Below are positions 21,711 through 32,470 of a stretch of 64,000 bases of DNA, in pieces. This DNA comes from Tethya wilhelma (taxonomy: Eukaryota; Porifera; Demospongiae; Tethyida; Tethyidae): the NCBI GenBank assembly GCA_964030475.1, contig CAXIPT010000001.1, positions 15,325,614-15,389,613 on the forward strand. The letters run 5' to 3'. The notes under the pieces were generated by a model. The model had not been told where the DNA came from and ran no database searches. It saw only the letters and a list, made by a program, of their open reading frames with translations. The position numbers and the translations under genes were made by a program. The first letter of the stretch is position 1. Each line of letters begins with the position of its first letter.

Positions 21711-22953
21711 TCTCATTTCCAGAGAAAACTAAGCCTTGGCTTTCTAGTAGTCACCATCAGAAGTGATTTTAATGGGATAGAAAATTCAGGTGTTTATAAC
21801 TGTAATATATTATATATAGGCAAGTTTCTCCTTTAATGGGATAGATAATAAGCAGTTGTGCACTGTCTTGTTATAAGCTATGAAAGAACTGTGTATGTTA
21901 TTTGTATCTTTCCTTCCCTGTATCAACCCTCCTTAGGTGAAGCACATGTTGGGTAGTAGTGGTGACAGCAATAACTCCATTGAGGAGAACACACACATTG
22001 CCTACCTGTGTGACCTGCTGGAGAGAATATGGGGCCATGCATGGGCTCAAGAAGAGAGAGGTGTGTGGATTGTCTTATCAGTTTTGTATGACTTATGGTG
22101 TGTGAGCACACATATTATTATAGCAAACAACAACATACATTGTATACTCAGTGCAATATAAACTGATGTATGTCAGGCACATACAAGTACTAAGCTATAT
22201 ACTTGCCACTATTTACTCTGAGCAAACATGCAAAGTGTGTGTGTGTTTTTATCCTTTTCATGTGAACTGTGATCATGTTTATGTTTCTTTATTGAATAAG
22301 AGTAGGTTACTACCTCTTACTTATTTCCCCTCTGATTGTGTTTGTAAGGATAGTGTGATTGATATTAACTCCACTTTAGAGCCTGTGACATTCCTCCTCT
22401 CCTTACTAGTATAGGTTTGTGTATAACTTCATGTAACAGTACTGCGTGATGTGACCCTCTTCTCCTGTATCATTCCACAGAGACCACCTTTTCTGTAACT
22501 GGCAAGTTTCATTGGACACTTCTAAGCACAGTTTTCAGCCTGTTCTCACTCAAACATGACTTGAGACTGTATCTATGACAGGTCTATAAGAAGGTCACTT
22601 GTGTAACTGCTGGTCCATGTATGTCATCATGTTGTTTTGTGTATGTATATACGTGCATAAGTTCTAGTTGATTTCATAGTAAACAAAAACCAAGTGGTTT
22701 TCCATTTATATTACATTTCACAAGAGTAGCATTATTTAGAAAGTAACAAGATAAAAAAAAGTTAAGGGATGGGTACAAATCTCACTATACAGTGTAACTA
22801 CTTTGACTCAGTGGTTTGTTTCTACAAAGAGCTACCAACACAGAACAATTAATCTATACGTGCATACAATTCCTTGTGTGTCTGTATATAGGACAGACTT
22901 GAATTCTGTCACAGTATTATCATAATTGCAAAAATAAATTGAACAACACTCTC

Positions 22954-24143
22954 TCAGATGTTATCATAAACCTCACTGTACATGTTCTGTGTATCTCTTG
23001 TCCTCTGTCTGGTCTCTACATCTCCATATGCAGCACACTGTTTCAGTGGGATCTCCTTATCAGTGGGTCTGTGTGTGTAATGAGAGACATGACACAATCA
23101 TGCAGTGGTAACATTGATGTGAATATGTACAAGATTGAAAGTTGAAACTCATGTTTGTATGTACATGCATGCACATGAATGGTTAACTTAAACCGTTATG
23201 ATAACTATAATGTGTAATGTTTGGCTATATTTAGTTAAACATAACTTAACCCACACTTACTCAACAACATCGTAAACACGACCATCATCATCAGGTAGCT
23301 CCTTTTGACGTTGGTCTGACTTCACAGGAGTCAGTCTGTAATAGCGTATATATATACATAATATTCTACAATGCACATAGTACACATTTGCTGTAGAGCT
23401 TTGATTTGATAAACATATCATACAATACCTTTGTCTTTGTCTCCAACAGAAGCATACCAGTAGCACAATCACTAGAACCACAGAGTACACCAGAGCTGTT
23501 GCACAGACTGCTCCTATCGCCACTCCAACATACTGAACTCCTGTTTGAATGAAATCATTTTTGCACAGCATTATACCTTGAGACAAAGTGCCTTACAACT
23601 TTCAACCTAAAATTAATATGTTTATAGCTAATAGTATAATAATTATGCTCACCACTAGGGCTACATGGAATTGCAGGTGTATTGTCAAGAGTGGGACCAA
23701 TGGTACCTGTGCGACATTGTATAACATCATCATTACACAACAACATAGAACTAGTTACTTGTCCATACCAGCAGGTAGTGTGAGAAATTTTTCAAATATA
23801 ATCTCTCCTTCAATAGGTTCCTCTCCGTCCAGTCTAGCCACACCCACCACACTAAAGGAGTAGGTTGCACCACTGATAAGACCTCCTATTGTTGCGGAGT
23901 TTGTTTCTCGTCCTTCCACCTCTATAAAACTATCACTCTGTCTCTTCCTGCTCTCTGAGAGAGAATAGTACACCCGGTATCCTGTTATCTCAGGGATGTC
24001 AAGAGGCTCCCAAGTCACTCTCACTGATGTAGCATCAATGGTAGAAACTTGAACACTAGATACAGGTGCTGTATATTGAAAACAAAAACATTAAAGTGAT
24101 TAAATTGTGTGTGTGTGTGTATGTGTGTGTATGTGTGTGTGTA

Positions 24144-24197
<54 letters not shown>

Positions 24198-25967
24198 NAT
24201 CACAGTGATAGTGATATTAGTCCCAGGTTCCAGAGAAGAGATAGTGAAATTCAATGTCGTATTGTCTACTGTATTTAGTTCAGTGGTAGTGTTCACACTG
24301 TATGAGACCTCATATTGTGTAATGATCCCATTTGGTCGGAATGGTGGGGACCAGGACACAACCATTGATTTGAAATTAATTGTCAAAGTAGGTGAGTCAA
24401 TTTCACCAGGAGCTGCATGCATGCATATGAAGCGGAAAATGTAATGATAGGTGTTTGTACTGGTAATGCAGGGTGATGATACATGAACTAACAACACACA
24501 AAGTATACATTAAATGTTTTACACTTACTGCTCTCTAGTGTTCTGATGGATGAAGATTCTTCAGAGAATGGTCCAGTACCAGCATTATTCACAGCAGCCA
24601 CTGAAAAGGAGTACTCTGTGAAAGGAATCAAGCCCTCAACTGTGTAAGTCCTTGATGTACCAGAGGATGAGTCAGTGGTGGTCTGTGAGTCTCTAAAGTA
24701 TCGTATCAAGTAGCCAGTGATGACACCATTTTGATCAGGACAAGGCAATTCATTCCAAGAGAGATCCATAGAAAATGCTGTCATGTTTTGTACAGAGAGA
24801 CCTGGTGAAGCACTAGAGGGAGCTATAATGGAGTGATTTACCAGTCAATATTCTAAATCAATAATAAACTCAAGTGTAGAGTACATACATACCAGCAGTT
24901 GAGGTTTCTAATGTCATTGCAGCACTTTCTTTCATAACTGATGGATTAGAGCCTCCAAACCTATATACAGCTGTCACTGTGATAGTGTTTTTAATGAACT
25001 CTTCAAGTCCATCAATATCTCTTGTACGTAGTGAGCCATCAACTGTCACAGAACCTGTATCCTCAGGTGGACAACTTGTACGTGTGTAGTTTATGATAAA
25101 TTCATCAGCAGGCTTATTCCCACTACCAGAAGACAGTGACCACTCAACTCTTAGAGATGTTGAGGAGAGAACTGAAGAGGAACTGGAGACAACAGGAGTT
25201 GGAAGAGCTAGAATAAAAGGAAGTTGTAAACACAATGATCATGAATGACTGTGAGGGGAAAAGAGTCAACATTACCTAACACTTCAAGACTAGCAGTTGT
25301 CCCAGTACTATATAGCAGCAGAGAATCACTTGTAGAAAGAGACACAATAGAGATTTCAGGAGTACCAGTGGCAACATCAGATATTGTGTGACTGGTTGAT
25401 GAGGAAGAAATACTGAAAGGTGACTGACCAGTCACACCAAGATGGTATCCACTGGTAGCACCAGTTACTTTAGTCCAAGTGACTTGGACTTGTTCCTCTC
25501 CAACTTGTGATGCTTGGACATTAGTAGGTGGGTCAGGAACTGTGGAAGACACAACATCATGGATTATTTCAACATAGACATTGCTTGAAAACTACAGGAT
25601 TCTAATAATTTTAAGCCAGTGTCTGTAGTTAGTGACTGCACTTACATGGACTAGTGATTTGTACACTTCGAGGAGTTGTGGTACGTCTGTTGTTAGCAGT
25701 AAATGTGATGGTACCACTTGGTCTCCCTCTTGCCATCAGTGTGTTGGTGTAGCTAGCATTCCCTAAATCCCTAGGATCATTACTAATAATATTTGTAGTC
25801 ACATTGCTGTCTGGGATTGGTGCTCCACCTATTGTCCAGCTAACACTACCAGGAGGTCCTCCAGCAGTAGCAACAGTAAGAGTATAGGTTGGAGGCTCAG
25901 TCAACAGGGGACTAACTGCTGTCAGTGTGACATCTGATGAGGTTATAGGGTTTATTACACCTCTATC
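22954..25967 (-). CDS. FN3/Ig-like transmembrane receptor, copy 2 (5' exons missing)
   Basis: Exons: 25967-25646 (Ig-like), FN3 at 25539-25276, 25207-24893, 24822-24529, 24412-24199 (cut by the N at 24198) and 24068-23769, then 23706-23653 (stalk), 23540-23429 (membrane helix VGVAIGAVCATALVYSVVLV), 23335-23261 and 23068-22954 (tail). The tail carries tyrosine motifs VYDVVE, AAYGDVETRQR and MYSEVYDNI before the stop. Such motifs in a single-pass receptor tail suggest SH2-type signalling; that is inference. The signal peptide and first domain are missing, because at about 25968 the sequence switches to a kinase gene on the other strand. A family feature is that each extracellular domain is one phase 1-1 exon. 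Confidence 0.82.
24103..24198. repeat. (GT)n microsatellite ending in an N
   Basis: A GT run of about 95 bases ends at the N at 24198. The FN3 exon beyond it stops at ITITV and lacks the roughly 25 residues present in copy 3, so the assembly has lost the exon end here. Confidence 0.9.
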
Positions 25968-25970
25968 GGT

Positions 25971-28032
25971 AACTAGAGTTCCCGGAACAGATGTGTACAT
26001 GCCTCCGGAGGCTGTGGAAGATAATCCTGCATACACAGAGAAGATTGATAGCTTTTCATTTGGTGTAACAGTACTCCAGATATTAACTCGAAAATTTCCA
26101 GAGCCAGGAAATCGTGTCCAGCGAATAGAACATCCTGATCATCCTAATAGTCGAATTCAAAGGTGCATTCCAGAAGTTAAGCGCCGGCAGGGTCATATCA
26201 GTGAAGTTAATGCAAGTCATCCACTGTTGAGTATTGTGTTTGAGTGTATCAAAGATAATCCTGATGACCGGCCCACAAGCCATGCACTGTGCTGTGAGCT
26301 TGAAAAAAGAAAAGATGAGCCGCAATATTCTGAGTGCAGGAACAGTGGCCAGCCTCAGGAACCAGGTGTCCCTACTAGACCAAGTGAGGAAAGGAGTCAA
26401 GTTGATGAATTGCAGCAACGCATAGAAGAGCTCAGACAGGAGCTAGAGCAAAAAACACAGTTACTCAAAGAAATATCTCGTAGGGTAGGTGTTGATCAGA
26501 TTGACGATTTGCAGCAACGAGTAGAAGACCTCAATCAGCAGCTAGAGCAAAAAACACAGTTACTTGAAGAAATAGCTCAAATGGTAGGTGTTGGTCAAAT
26601 TGATGATTTGCGACAGTGTATAGAAGACCTCAATCAGCAGCTAGAGGAAAAGACACAGATGCTCAAAGAGATGTTTCAAAAGGTAACTGTTGAACAACTT
26701 GTTACTGAAATTCAAAAAACCCAAGCTTCTCCAAATGATCCTCTGTTTAGTAAACACTCTAGTGTGAACATTACATCTACTGAAAAAAGTGGCAGTTCTG
26801 AAGGCAATACCACTGCCAGCACACAAAGCAATACCAATGCCAGTGTACAGAGCAATACTACTACCAATGTGCAGAGCAGTACTAGGAATACCACTGCTGC
26901 CAGCACCCAAAGCAATACTACTTCCGCTGCCAGTGCTAATCCTAATATTAATGGCGATAATGCAACAGAGCGAAAGCTTAAGTTCATCTGGAAAAAGGCC
27001 AGAAACCTCTGCTTTCATCAGTTGTCAAGAGAAATGTGTACAGCTGCTGCTTGTGATGGGAAGATATATTTTAATCAAAGAGTGTCGCGAAAAGTTTATG
27101 TGTACAATCCAGCAGATGAATCTTGGTCTCAGCTCCCAAGTTGTCCTTACAAATTTTCAAGTCTGGCTGTTGTACAAGGCTCTCTCACAGCAGTTGGAGG
27201 AGAAACTGTAGAAGACAAAAAATTAGTTAAAGCACTTGTGACTTTGGTTGATGCTAAGCATTGGACAGTACGATTTTCACCCATGCTAAAGGAGCATTGT
27301 GATTTAGTCACTGTTTGGAATGATTCTATACTAGTTGTTGCTGGTGGGATAGCGTATGGAATCTATTTCTCGAAAGTACATTCTGCAGATGTAGAGGTCT
27401 TGGATATATACAATTCACAATGGTGCAAAGCTGTTTCCCTCCCAGTACGACCAAAGGAAGGTGACCCATATGACAACAGGACTACAACTGCCGCACTGTG
27501 TGGTAACTGTATCTACATTCTTGCTGATAATGAAATAGATCAGTATTATGATCACTACGAGTTTGCTGAGTTATATGTTTGTACTCTTAATACATTGTTC
27601 AAATCTTGCGAGCCTAAGTTCCGTGGAGAAATACCAAAACAAGACTTGAGTATTTCAGGTACTAAATGGAGACACTTGACCAACTGTACAAAGACCGGAT
27701 TAACTCTTGTCTCGTACAATGATCAATTGCTGACAATTGGAGGAAAAATTACCGAGAATATCCCTGAGGCTCAGATTTTTGGACTTAATCCTGAAATTGA
27801 TGATACAACAGAAACTACTGCTGTTCGTGTCGTAAGTAAGTACAACCCGGAAATTAACAGTTGGGAAGATATCAGCAATTCTTTGTCTGCACGATTTTCT
27901 TGCTTTACAACAGTGTTCCATAACGGTGAGATATTGGTAGTTGGAGGCTATAACTCAGTGACCCGAGATGATCATTTTCGACTGAACGATTATTCAGATA
28001 TAATAGAAGTTGCCAGTGAGGACAGTACTTGA
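25971..28032 (+). pseudogene. Kinase-Kelch gene lacking its catalytic N-terminal half
   Basis: An open frame runs on the plus strand from an ATG at 25927 to 28032, but its first roughly 15 residues are antisense to an FN3 receptor exon. Kinase homology begins in the activation loop (RVPGTDVYMPPEAVEDN). Glycine loop, ATP lysine, HRD and DFG are absent, so it cannot be an active kinase as written. After the C-lobe come three tandem 33-residue coiled-coil units (26407-26700; QLEQKTQLL core), a Ser/Thr/Asn-rich linker (26790-26950), and Kelch-type blades (TAVGGE; VVAGGIAY; TIGGKI; VVGGYNS) to the stop. It could be a real recombination product or an assembly chimera. DENND5-like RUN2 exons start 276 bases downstream on the same strand. 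Confidence 0.75.
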
Positions 28033-28307
28033 CTTTTTTTATTATTGTTTGCACTTACATGCACACAAGTCATGACACTAGAATATTAATAACCCCTGTT
28101 GAGTATAGTTGAGATTATAGTATGACAATGATAAGTTTTACTCTTTGTATATAATTATTATTATTATCCTGTTGTTTTTTCCCCACAAAAAATGTTGTGA
28201 TATTAAATTTATGTAAAAACATGTATTTCTTTTCCTTGCAAAGAATAAATTTTTTTTTCCCTCTTCAATGTTGACATAAAGTTTATGTGACTATAATTAT
28301 TGTATAG

Positions 28308-29061
28308 GTGTTCTACTATGGGTTTCGGTCTAGTCGTAAGTTCCAAAAGAAGCTCTATGTCTGGGACTTCCTAGAGAAAGTTCACGAGCACTTGCAGTCT
28401 GGAGAGACTCCTCAGACTCTCCCACCCTCTGATGTCACTGCCCTCTTGCAGCCCTCCCCGGTCCTGAGTCGCTCTCAGAGAGGAGGCAGTGGTGGTGGTG
28501 GAGTGCCTTCCCCTGACCCTGAGACTCAATGCAGACAGATGTTCTTGAATGCCATCACAAGAATAAATGGCAACAATACTAACATTGGAAAAGATGAGAA
28601 GGTATGGAATAAGAATTTTATCACGTCTTTGTGCCCCATTGCTCACTATGATGTAAAAATAACCGGCAAACATTTATGTTATTATCATTAATGTCCCTTT
28701 TCTTGCAGGCAATACGTTTCTTTTCCCTTGGGCTTAGGTGAGCTCATACATAATACCCATGATATTGTGTATGGTACAATGCATTGTGTAAAGCTATTCC
28801 ATGTTAGTGCCTAAGTTATGTATCAGTGTGCCGTGACAAAATCATTTTCTGGACAATTTTTTTTATTTTTGGCATTTCTTTAGAGACCATTTTCTTGCTG
28901 GATGGGTGTCACTAATTTCTCAGTCGCCAGTAGTTGCGAATTTCTATGATCAAGCATCTTTTCTACGAGAGTATGAACTGCTTCAAAATTTGGTTGATAC
29001 TCTCCAATTAACGCACACCCTACCAATCAGACTAGAACCTCTTCTAACTCAAGGCCTGTGA
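28308..29061 (+). CDS. DENND5-like 3' exons (RUN2 and C-terminus), intact copy
   Basis: Exons 28308-28601 (VFYYGFRSSRKFQKKLYVWD, then FLEKVHEHLQ), 28709-28737 (AIRFFSLGLR) and 28884-29061 (DHFLAGWVSLISQSPVVAN, ending LLTQGL and TGA). Phases agree at both junctions (0, then 2). The first exon begins in phase 0 and fits exactly behind the exon ending RCMEQ at 2078 and 1402, completing the second RUN domain of a DENND5-type protein. This is the only undamaged version of this part in the window; the copy at 37190-37940 has a nonsense codon. The kinase-Kelch frame immediately upstream occupies the intron before RUN2. Confidence 0.85.
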
Positions 29062-29496
29062 ATGATGTGTCTAATAATGTTATTATTGTAATCAGCCTGT
29101 GATTTTTTTATTTATTTGTAGAGTTTTTATCAAGTTGTGTTTGTGAGTTATTGTCAGTGACAATGTGTGCATGTAGCTACACAGTGTCTACATGATTTAA
29201 GGGTCATTCACCAATATTGACTAACTAAATTGAAATGCTCATCAATGATACACTGCATATATATAACAGTTACTAGTGCCAATTAAGTGCCTGACAAATA
29301 TGGATCATAATGATAACTATTAAATCAATTGTACTTAATGCATGTTAGTGATGACTTAAAAATGATTCCTAAACCAGAAGTAATAATACTATCATAGATA
29401 ATAAACAACATCTATGAAACTATTGTGTATGAGCACAATCATATTATACGTGTAGAACATTTTAGTGCGGGGCCAACATCAACTGCTAAATTTTTT

Positions 29497-30198
29497 TCAC
29501 TCTTTCTTGTCATCAGTTTGGGTAGATTTATCTGCAGTAACTGTTTTAGTATCAGATGTGTGTTGTTTGTCTTCACTTTCTGAGTTTTCATTTTCACTAT
29601 CATGTGCCCCATGGTTCTGTTCATCATCAGGTGACTGACTCTGTGAGTTTTCAGGTTGTGTCTCTCCATTAGTCTCACCAGCTTTCTTTTCAGTGAGCTT
29701 GGCACCTACTCCTGTGGCTACAAGTCCTGCTACACCTGCTCCTTGTATTCCAGTGCCAACTGTTGCCAAAGCTCCACTAGCTGCTGCACCTTGTAGTGTG
29801 GCAAATACACTACCCGCTGCCACATTCCCAATGGCTGATTGCCACGCAGCAGCTATACTCCCTGCTACAATACCACCGGCACTAAACCCAACTGCTGTAG
29901 CTGCTACTGGTATTAGAACTCCAGCACCCAGAACTCCCACACTAGCTATAACTGCTCCGCCAATAAGTTTTCTTCGTGGCGTCCACCACGAACCTCTTGG
30001 TGACTCTGGCTCCACTGGCCCAGGACCTACTGGCTCAGAGTCTGTCTGGCAACTTGCATCAGAAGTTGATCTCCGTGTCTGCTGCTGGGAAGTGTTCTGT
30101 TCATCATCACTCCCATCTGAATCATGTGCGCAAGAATGGTCAGAATCGCTCCCATCATGTGAACCTCGTTGTGAACACGAATTTGTTCTTTCAGCCAT
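29497..30198 (-). CDS. ISG12/IFI6-like small hydrophobic protein, copy A
   Basis: A single-exon frame of 233 residues from an ATG at 30198 (MAERTNSCSQ). An acidic, Ser/Asp-rich N-terminus is followed by a long Gly/Ala-rich hydrophobic core (LIGGAVIASVGVLGAGVLIP; GNVAAGSVFATLQGAAASG; GAGVAGLVATGVGAKL) and a polar C-terminus with ADKSTQTDDKKE. The core is characteristic of the interferon-inducible 6-16/ISG12 family (IFI6, IFI27). In vertebrates these are membrane or mitochondrial proteins that modulate apoptosis and antiviral states. Vertebrate members are mostly shorter, so the acidic flanks are unusual. The gene is convergent with the DENND5-like 3' end, and CRE-like and NRF1-like sites lie just upstream of its start. 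Function in a sponge is unknown. Confidence 0.8.
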   Translation of the reverse strand: MAERTNSCSQRGSHDGSDSDHSCAHDSDGSDDEQNTSQQQTRRSTSDASCQTDSEPVGPGPVEPESPRGSWWTPRRKLIGGAVIASVGVLGAGVLIPVAATAVGFSAGGIVAGSIAAAWQSAIGNVAAGSVFATLQGAAASGALATVGTGIQGAGVAGLVATGVGAKLTEKKAGETNGETQPENSQSQSPDDEQNHGAHDSENENSESEDKQHTSDTKTVTADKSTQTDDKKE

Positions 30199-30236
30199 TT
30201 TCTCATGAAATAGCCATAGCTACGCGCGCGCTGTAC

Positions 30237-30245
30237 GCATGCGCA
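30237..30245. promoter_or_regulatory. NRF1-like GCATGCGCA site upstream of ISG12-like copy A
   Basis: GCATGCGCA lies about 40 bases upstream of the start codon at 30198. The same core occurs before both other ISG12-like genes (39053, 40037). It matches the core of the animal NRF1 consensus; function here is inferred. Confidence 0.5.
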
Positions 30246-30265
30246 ATACGTTCATGCGCGCGTTA

Positions 30266-30273
30266 TGACGTCA
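30266..30273. promoter_or_regulatory. CRE/ATF-like TGACGTCA upstream of ISG12-like copy A
   Basis: A perfect palindrome 68 bases upstream of the start, in the context GCGCGCGTTATGACGTCAGA, which is nearly repeated at 39101-39108 before copy C. Confidence 0.55.
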
Positions 30274-30299
30274 GATTATTACCGGTATATCACTAGCTA

Positions 30300-30452
30300 A
30301 AGCAATAGGTTTTCTTCGTGACAGCCCCCACGAACCTCTTGGTGACTCTGGCTCCACTGGCCCAGAATCTACTGGGGAGTGATGATGAACAGAACACTTC
30401 CCATGCAGCAGACACAGAGATCAACTTCTGATGCAAGTTGCCACCCACCTGG
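30300..30452. repeat. Rearranged fragment of the ISG12-like 5' coding region
   Basis: The first half (TTTCTTCGTGACAGCCCCCA to about 30375) is a direct copy of the sequence near 29970-30035. The second half (GAGTGATGATGAACAGAACA to about 30452) is the inverse complement of 30045-30110. The two halves meet head-on, so this is a small duplicated and partly inverted piece without coding capacity. Confidence 0.7.
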
Positions 30453-30499
30453 AAGAACTATCAAAGTGAGTTGCCGACATTCTACTGTGTTCATGGTGA

Positions 30500-32155
30500 C
30501 TCTCTTCTTCAAAGTCTCAACATGGCTGTCTTTTCACCTTCTCCAGTCGTCACTATAGAAAGTATATGCATTAATTTTGTGAGAACTGATGAAGAGAGAG
30601 AGGCAGAGAGCAGTTCCTCTACCATCTCTTGACACTCACTGCCAGGGACTTAGCTGCTTCACGAGTGACTCACGACCAGCTTCCTTAAACAAGTAAGAAA
30701 ATATTCATGTATTATAATGTATGCTAAACCACAAGCTCATAATACATTCATAAACTGCCTCCTCAGCAGAACAACTAAACAATATTCATTGTATGTAAAA
30801 CTACAAGCTCTACACTCACGTACTCACTCACTCACTCAAAAGCTCCTTGGGATACCTACATGTTGTTGTCTTATCTCTTTGATGCAAGTAGTTCAGATTT
30901 ACTGCCATCTTTTGTTTTTTTGCAGCAATGACAGTCATGTTCTTGTCATTGGAGAAGGAAAGCACTTTGGTCTGAGCACAGCTTGCCTCAATGTCAACCT
31001 GGGAGGGGAGTTTGCAGAGACTGGAGTGACATGAGATGGCAAGGGAAGAATATCAAACCAACATCATTGTAAGTGTTTATAATTTTTACGTTTTGGTATT
31101 ATATACATGTAGCTCTAAATTACATGTCACATGTATGACAAAGGTATTTTATCACAAAATTTAGCCGTGATTGTATCAAACTCATACTTAGAATGGTAAC
31201 ATTGTATGGATTTTTATTCTTTAGTATCCCAACATTGGTCCTCTTACTTGCCTTCGGATTGGTCACGATAACTCTGGTTTCACTCCAAGTCTATTCGTAG
31301 AGATGGTGCTAGTGCATAATGTCACCACTGGACAGACATACAGGTACAATCTGGTATGGGTTGTTAGGTTTACATGCAAGTATCATGACCATTACCAACT
31401 CTATTGTTTTCCATTAATTTTGGAATCCGAATGCACTTCTTTATTCTCCCCCCCCCTCCCCCACACATACATATGTCTACACATAGATTCAACTGTGGTT
31501 GTTGGTTTGCTTGTTCAGAGGATGTTGGTAGTATTGAGAGGTTCTTGGTGGCTGAGAAGATCCCACCACTAGTATGTATGTCATGGATATATATGTATGG
31601 ACATAGACAACTCTTCCTGCTAAGGTAAAAATGTTTGATCAGAGACAACTGTGAAAGTTAGACTCCACTTGACACAACTTTCCTGCTATAATATGGTAGT
31701 TTATATTGGCTAATTCATAACTATTCAGTAGATGTAGACAGTGTGTTACCCACGTCACTGAGCAGGAGAAGAACCAACAAAAGAGAGGCCAAAGAGAGTG
31801 AGTTTGAGTTATACCGGCCTTGTGTATGATAGTCAAGGCTTGATCCATTTTGTTTTATTGAGACTAGCTTTTGAAAAGAAGTCCTTCTCAAAACAACGTA
31901 GTCTTTGTTTTTTGTTCTTATTATTACACAGAACCAGTTTCAAATGATTTGATGTTTGATGATCTTAAGCTCTGCATGGACAAGACTCGAACTTTAGCAC
32001 TGGGAAAGAATAAAGACATTAATGTAAGTCATTGGGACATTAATTAATTTTACTTGCCACATGCTGTGTTTTACTGTGTGATGTGCCTCTACAGCAAGAA
32101 ATGCTTCAACTTGTAGGTAGGGTTTGGTATTTACCTCGTAAGTAGACAATTGTCT
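30500..32155 (+). pseudogene. DENND5-like RUN1-end and PLAT exons, decayed copy
   Basis: Matches to the minus-strand exons can be followed in order: about 30540-30690 (RUN1 end, with inserted bases and stops), 30926-31070 (PLAT start, [20 protein letters not shown], with a one-base deletion after ATGAC and a TGA after GVT), 31225-31343 (PLAT, intact), about 31490-31570 ([20 protein letters not shown], end deleted), 31734-31800, 31931-32022 and about 32095-32135 (donor region altered). The accumulated lesions rule out a working protein from this copy. The kinase-Kelch gene at 32471 follows 315 bases downstream on the same strand, repeating the arrangement seen at the left end of the window. 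Confidence 0.75.
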
Positions 32156-32470
32156 AGTAGTGTACTAATAGTAATTATCATGACAGAGTTCATTGTTATC
32201 CGTGATCAATCAAAACTATGATGGTGCACAATTGCACAATAAGTCATGTGTTAACAATCTTTTACCAAAAGAAGAAACTTGCACTCCTTGCAACATTCTC
32301 ATGTCAATGGACTGTGTAACGGGCCAGCCAGCACCGCTGCACTGACGCCTGCATCGTTATGTGAACTAGCGCTATATGTCCATGTGTTTAGAAATTCCAC
32401 AGCTCCTGTACCGGCATATCACTCTTTTGACAAACATCTAAGTGACGCTGTTATGCTTAGGTAAAAAATA

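Larger units (their letters stand above)
18999..22060 (+). pseudogene. DENND5-like DENN and RUN1 exons, second copy, broken
   Basis: Exons: 18999-19088 (FLDAPVPYIMRLKMDSSETK), 19500-19699 (VDIDSGVLEVPDELPGMPNE), 19821-19919, 20256-20736 (dDENN region), 21216-21435 and 21937-22060 (start of RUN1). The first two exons are not represented in the minus-strand copy. Three lesions are visible against that copy. Four bases are missing at about 20411, so the exon is 481 rather than 485 bases. A deletion fuses two exons at about 21362-21385 and puts a stop after VMPSL. Four bases are inserted at about 22036-22042, turning GHGLKKRE into GHAWAQEERG. Similarity ends near 22375, just before the 3' end of FN3 receptor copy 2. 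Confidence 0.8.

Noticed and set aside
24066..24444. Cys/Val-repeat proteins
   Set aside because: Translation of a (GT)n microsatellite and antisense FN3 exon.
25927..25970. ATG and first roughly 15 codons of the 701-codon frame as a true N-terminus
   Set aside because: They are the antisense of an FN3 receptor exon; kinase homology starts only after the junction.
29693..30208. Plus-strand 171-residue frame, Ala/Pro/Thr-rich
   Set aside because: It is the antisense shadow of ISG12-like copy A; parallel shadows occur at 38554-39117 and 39377-39844.
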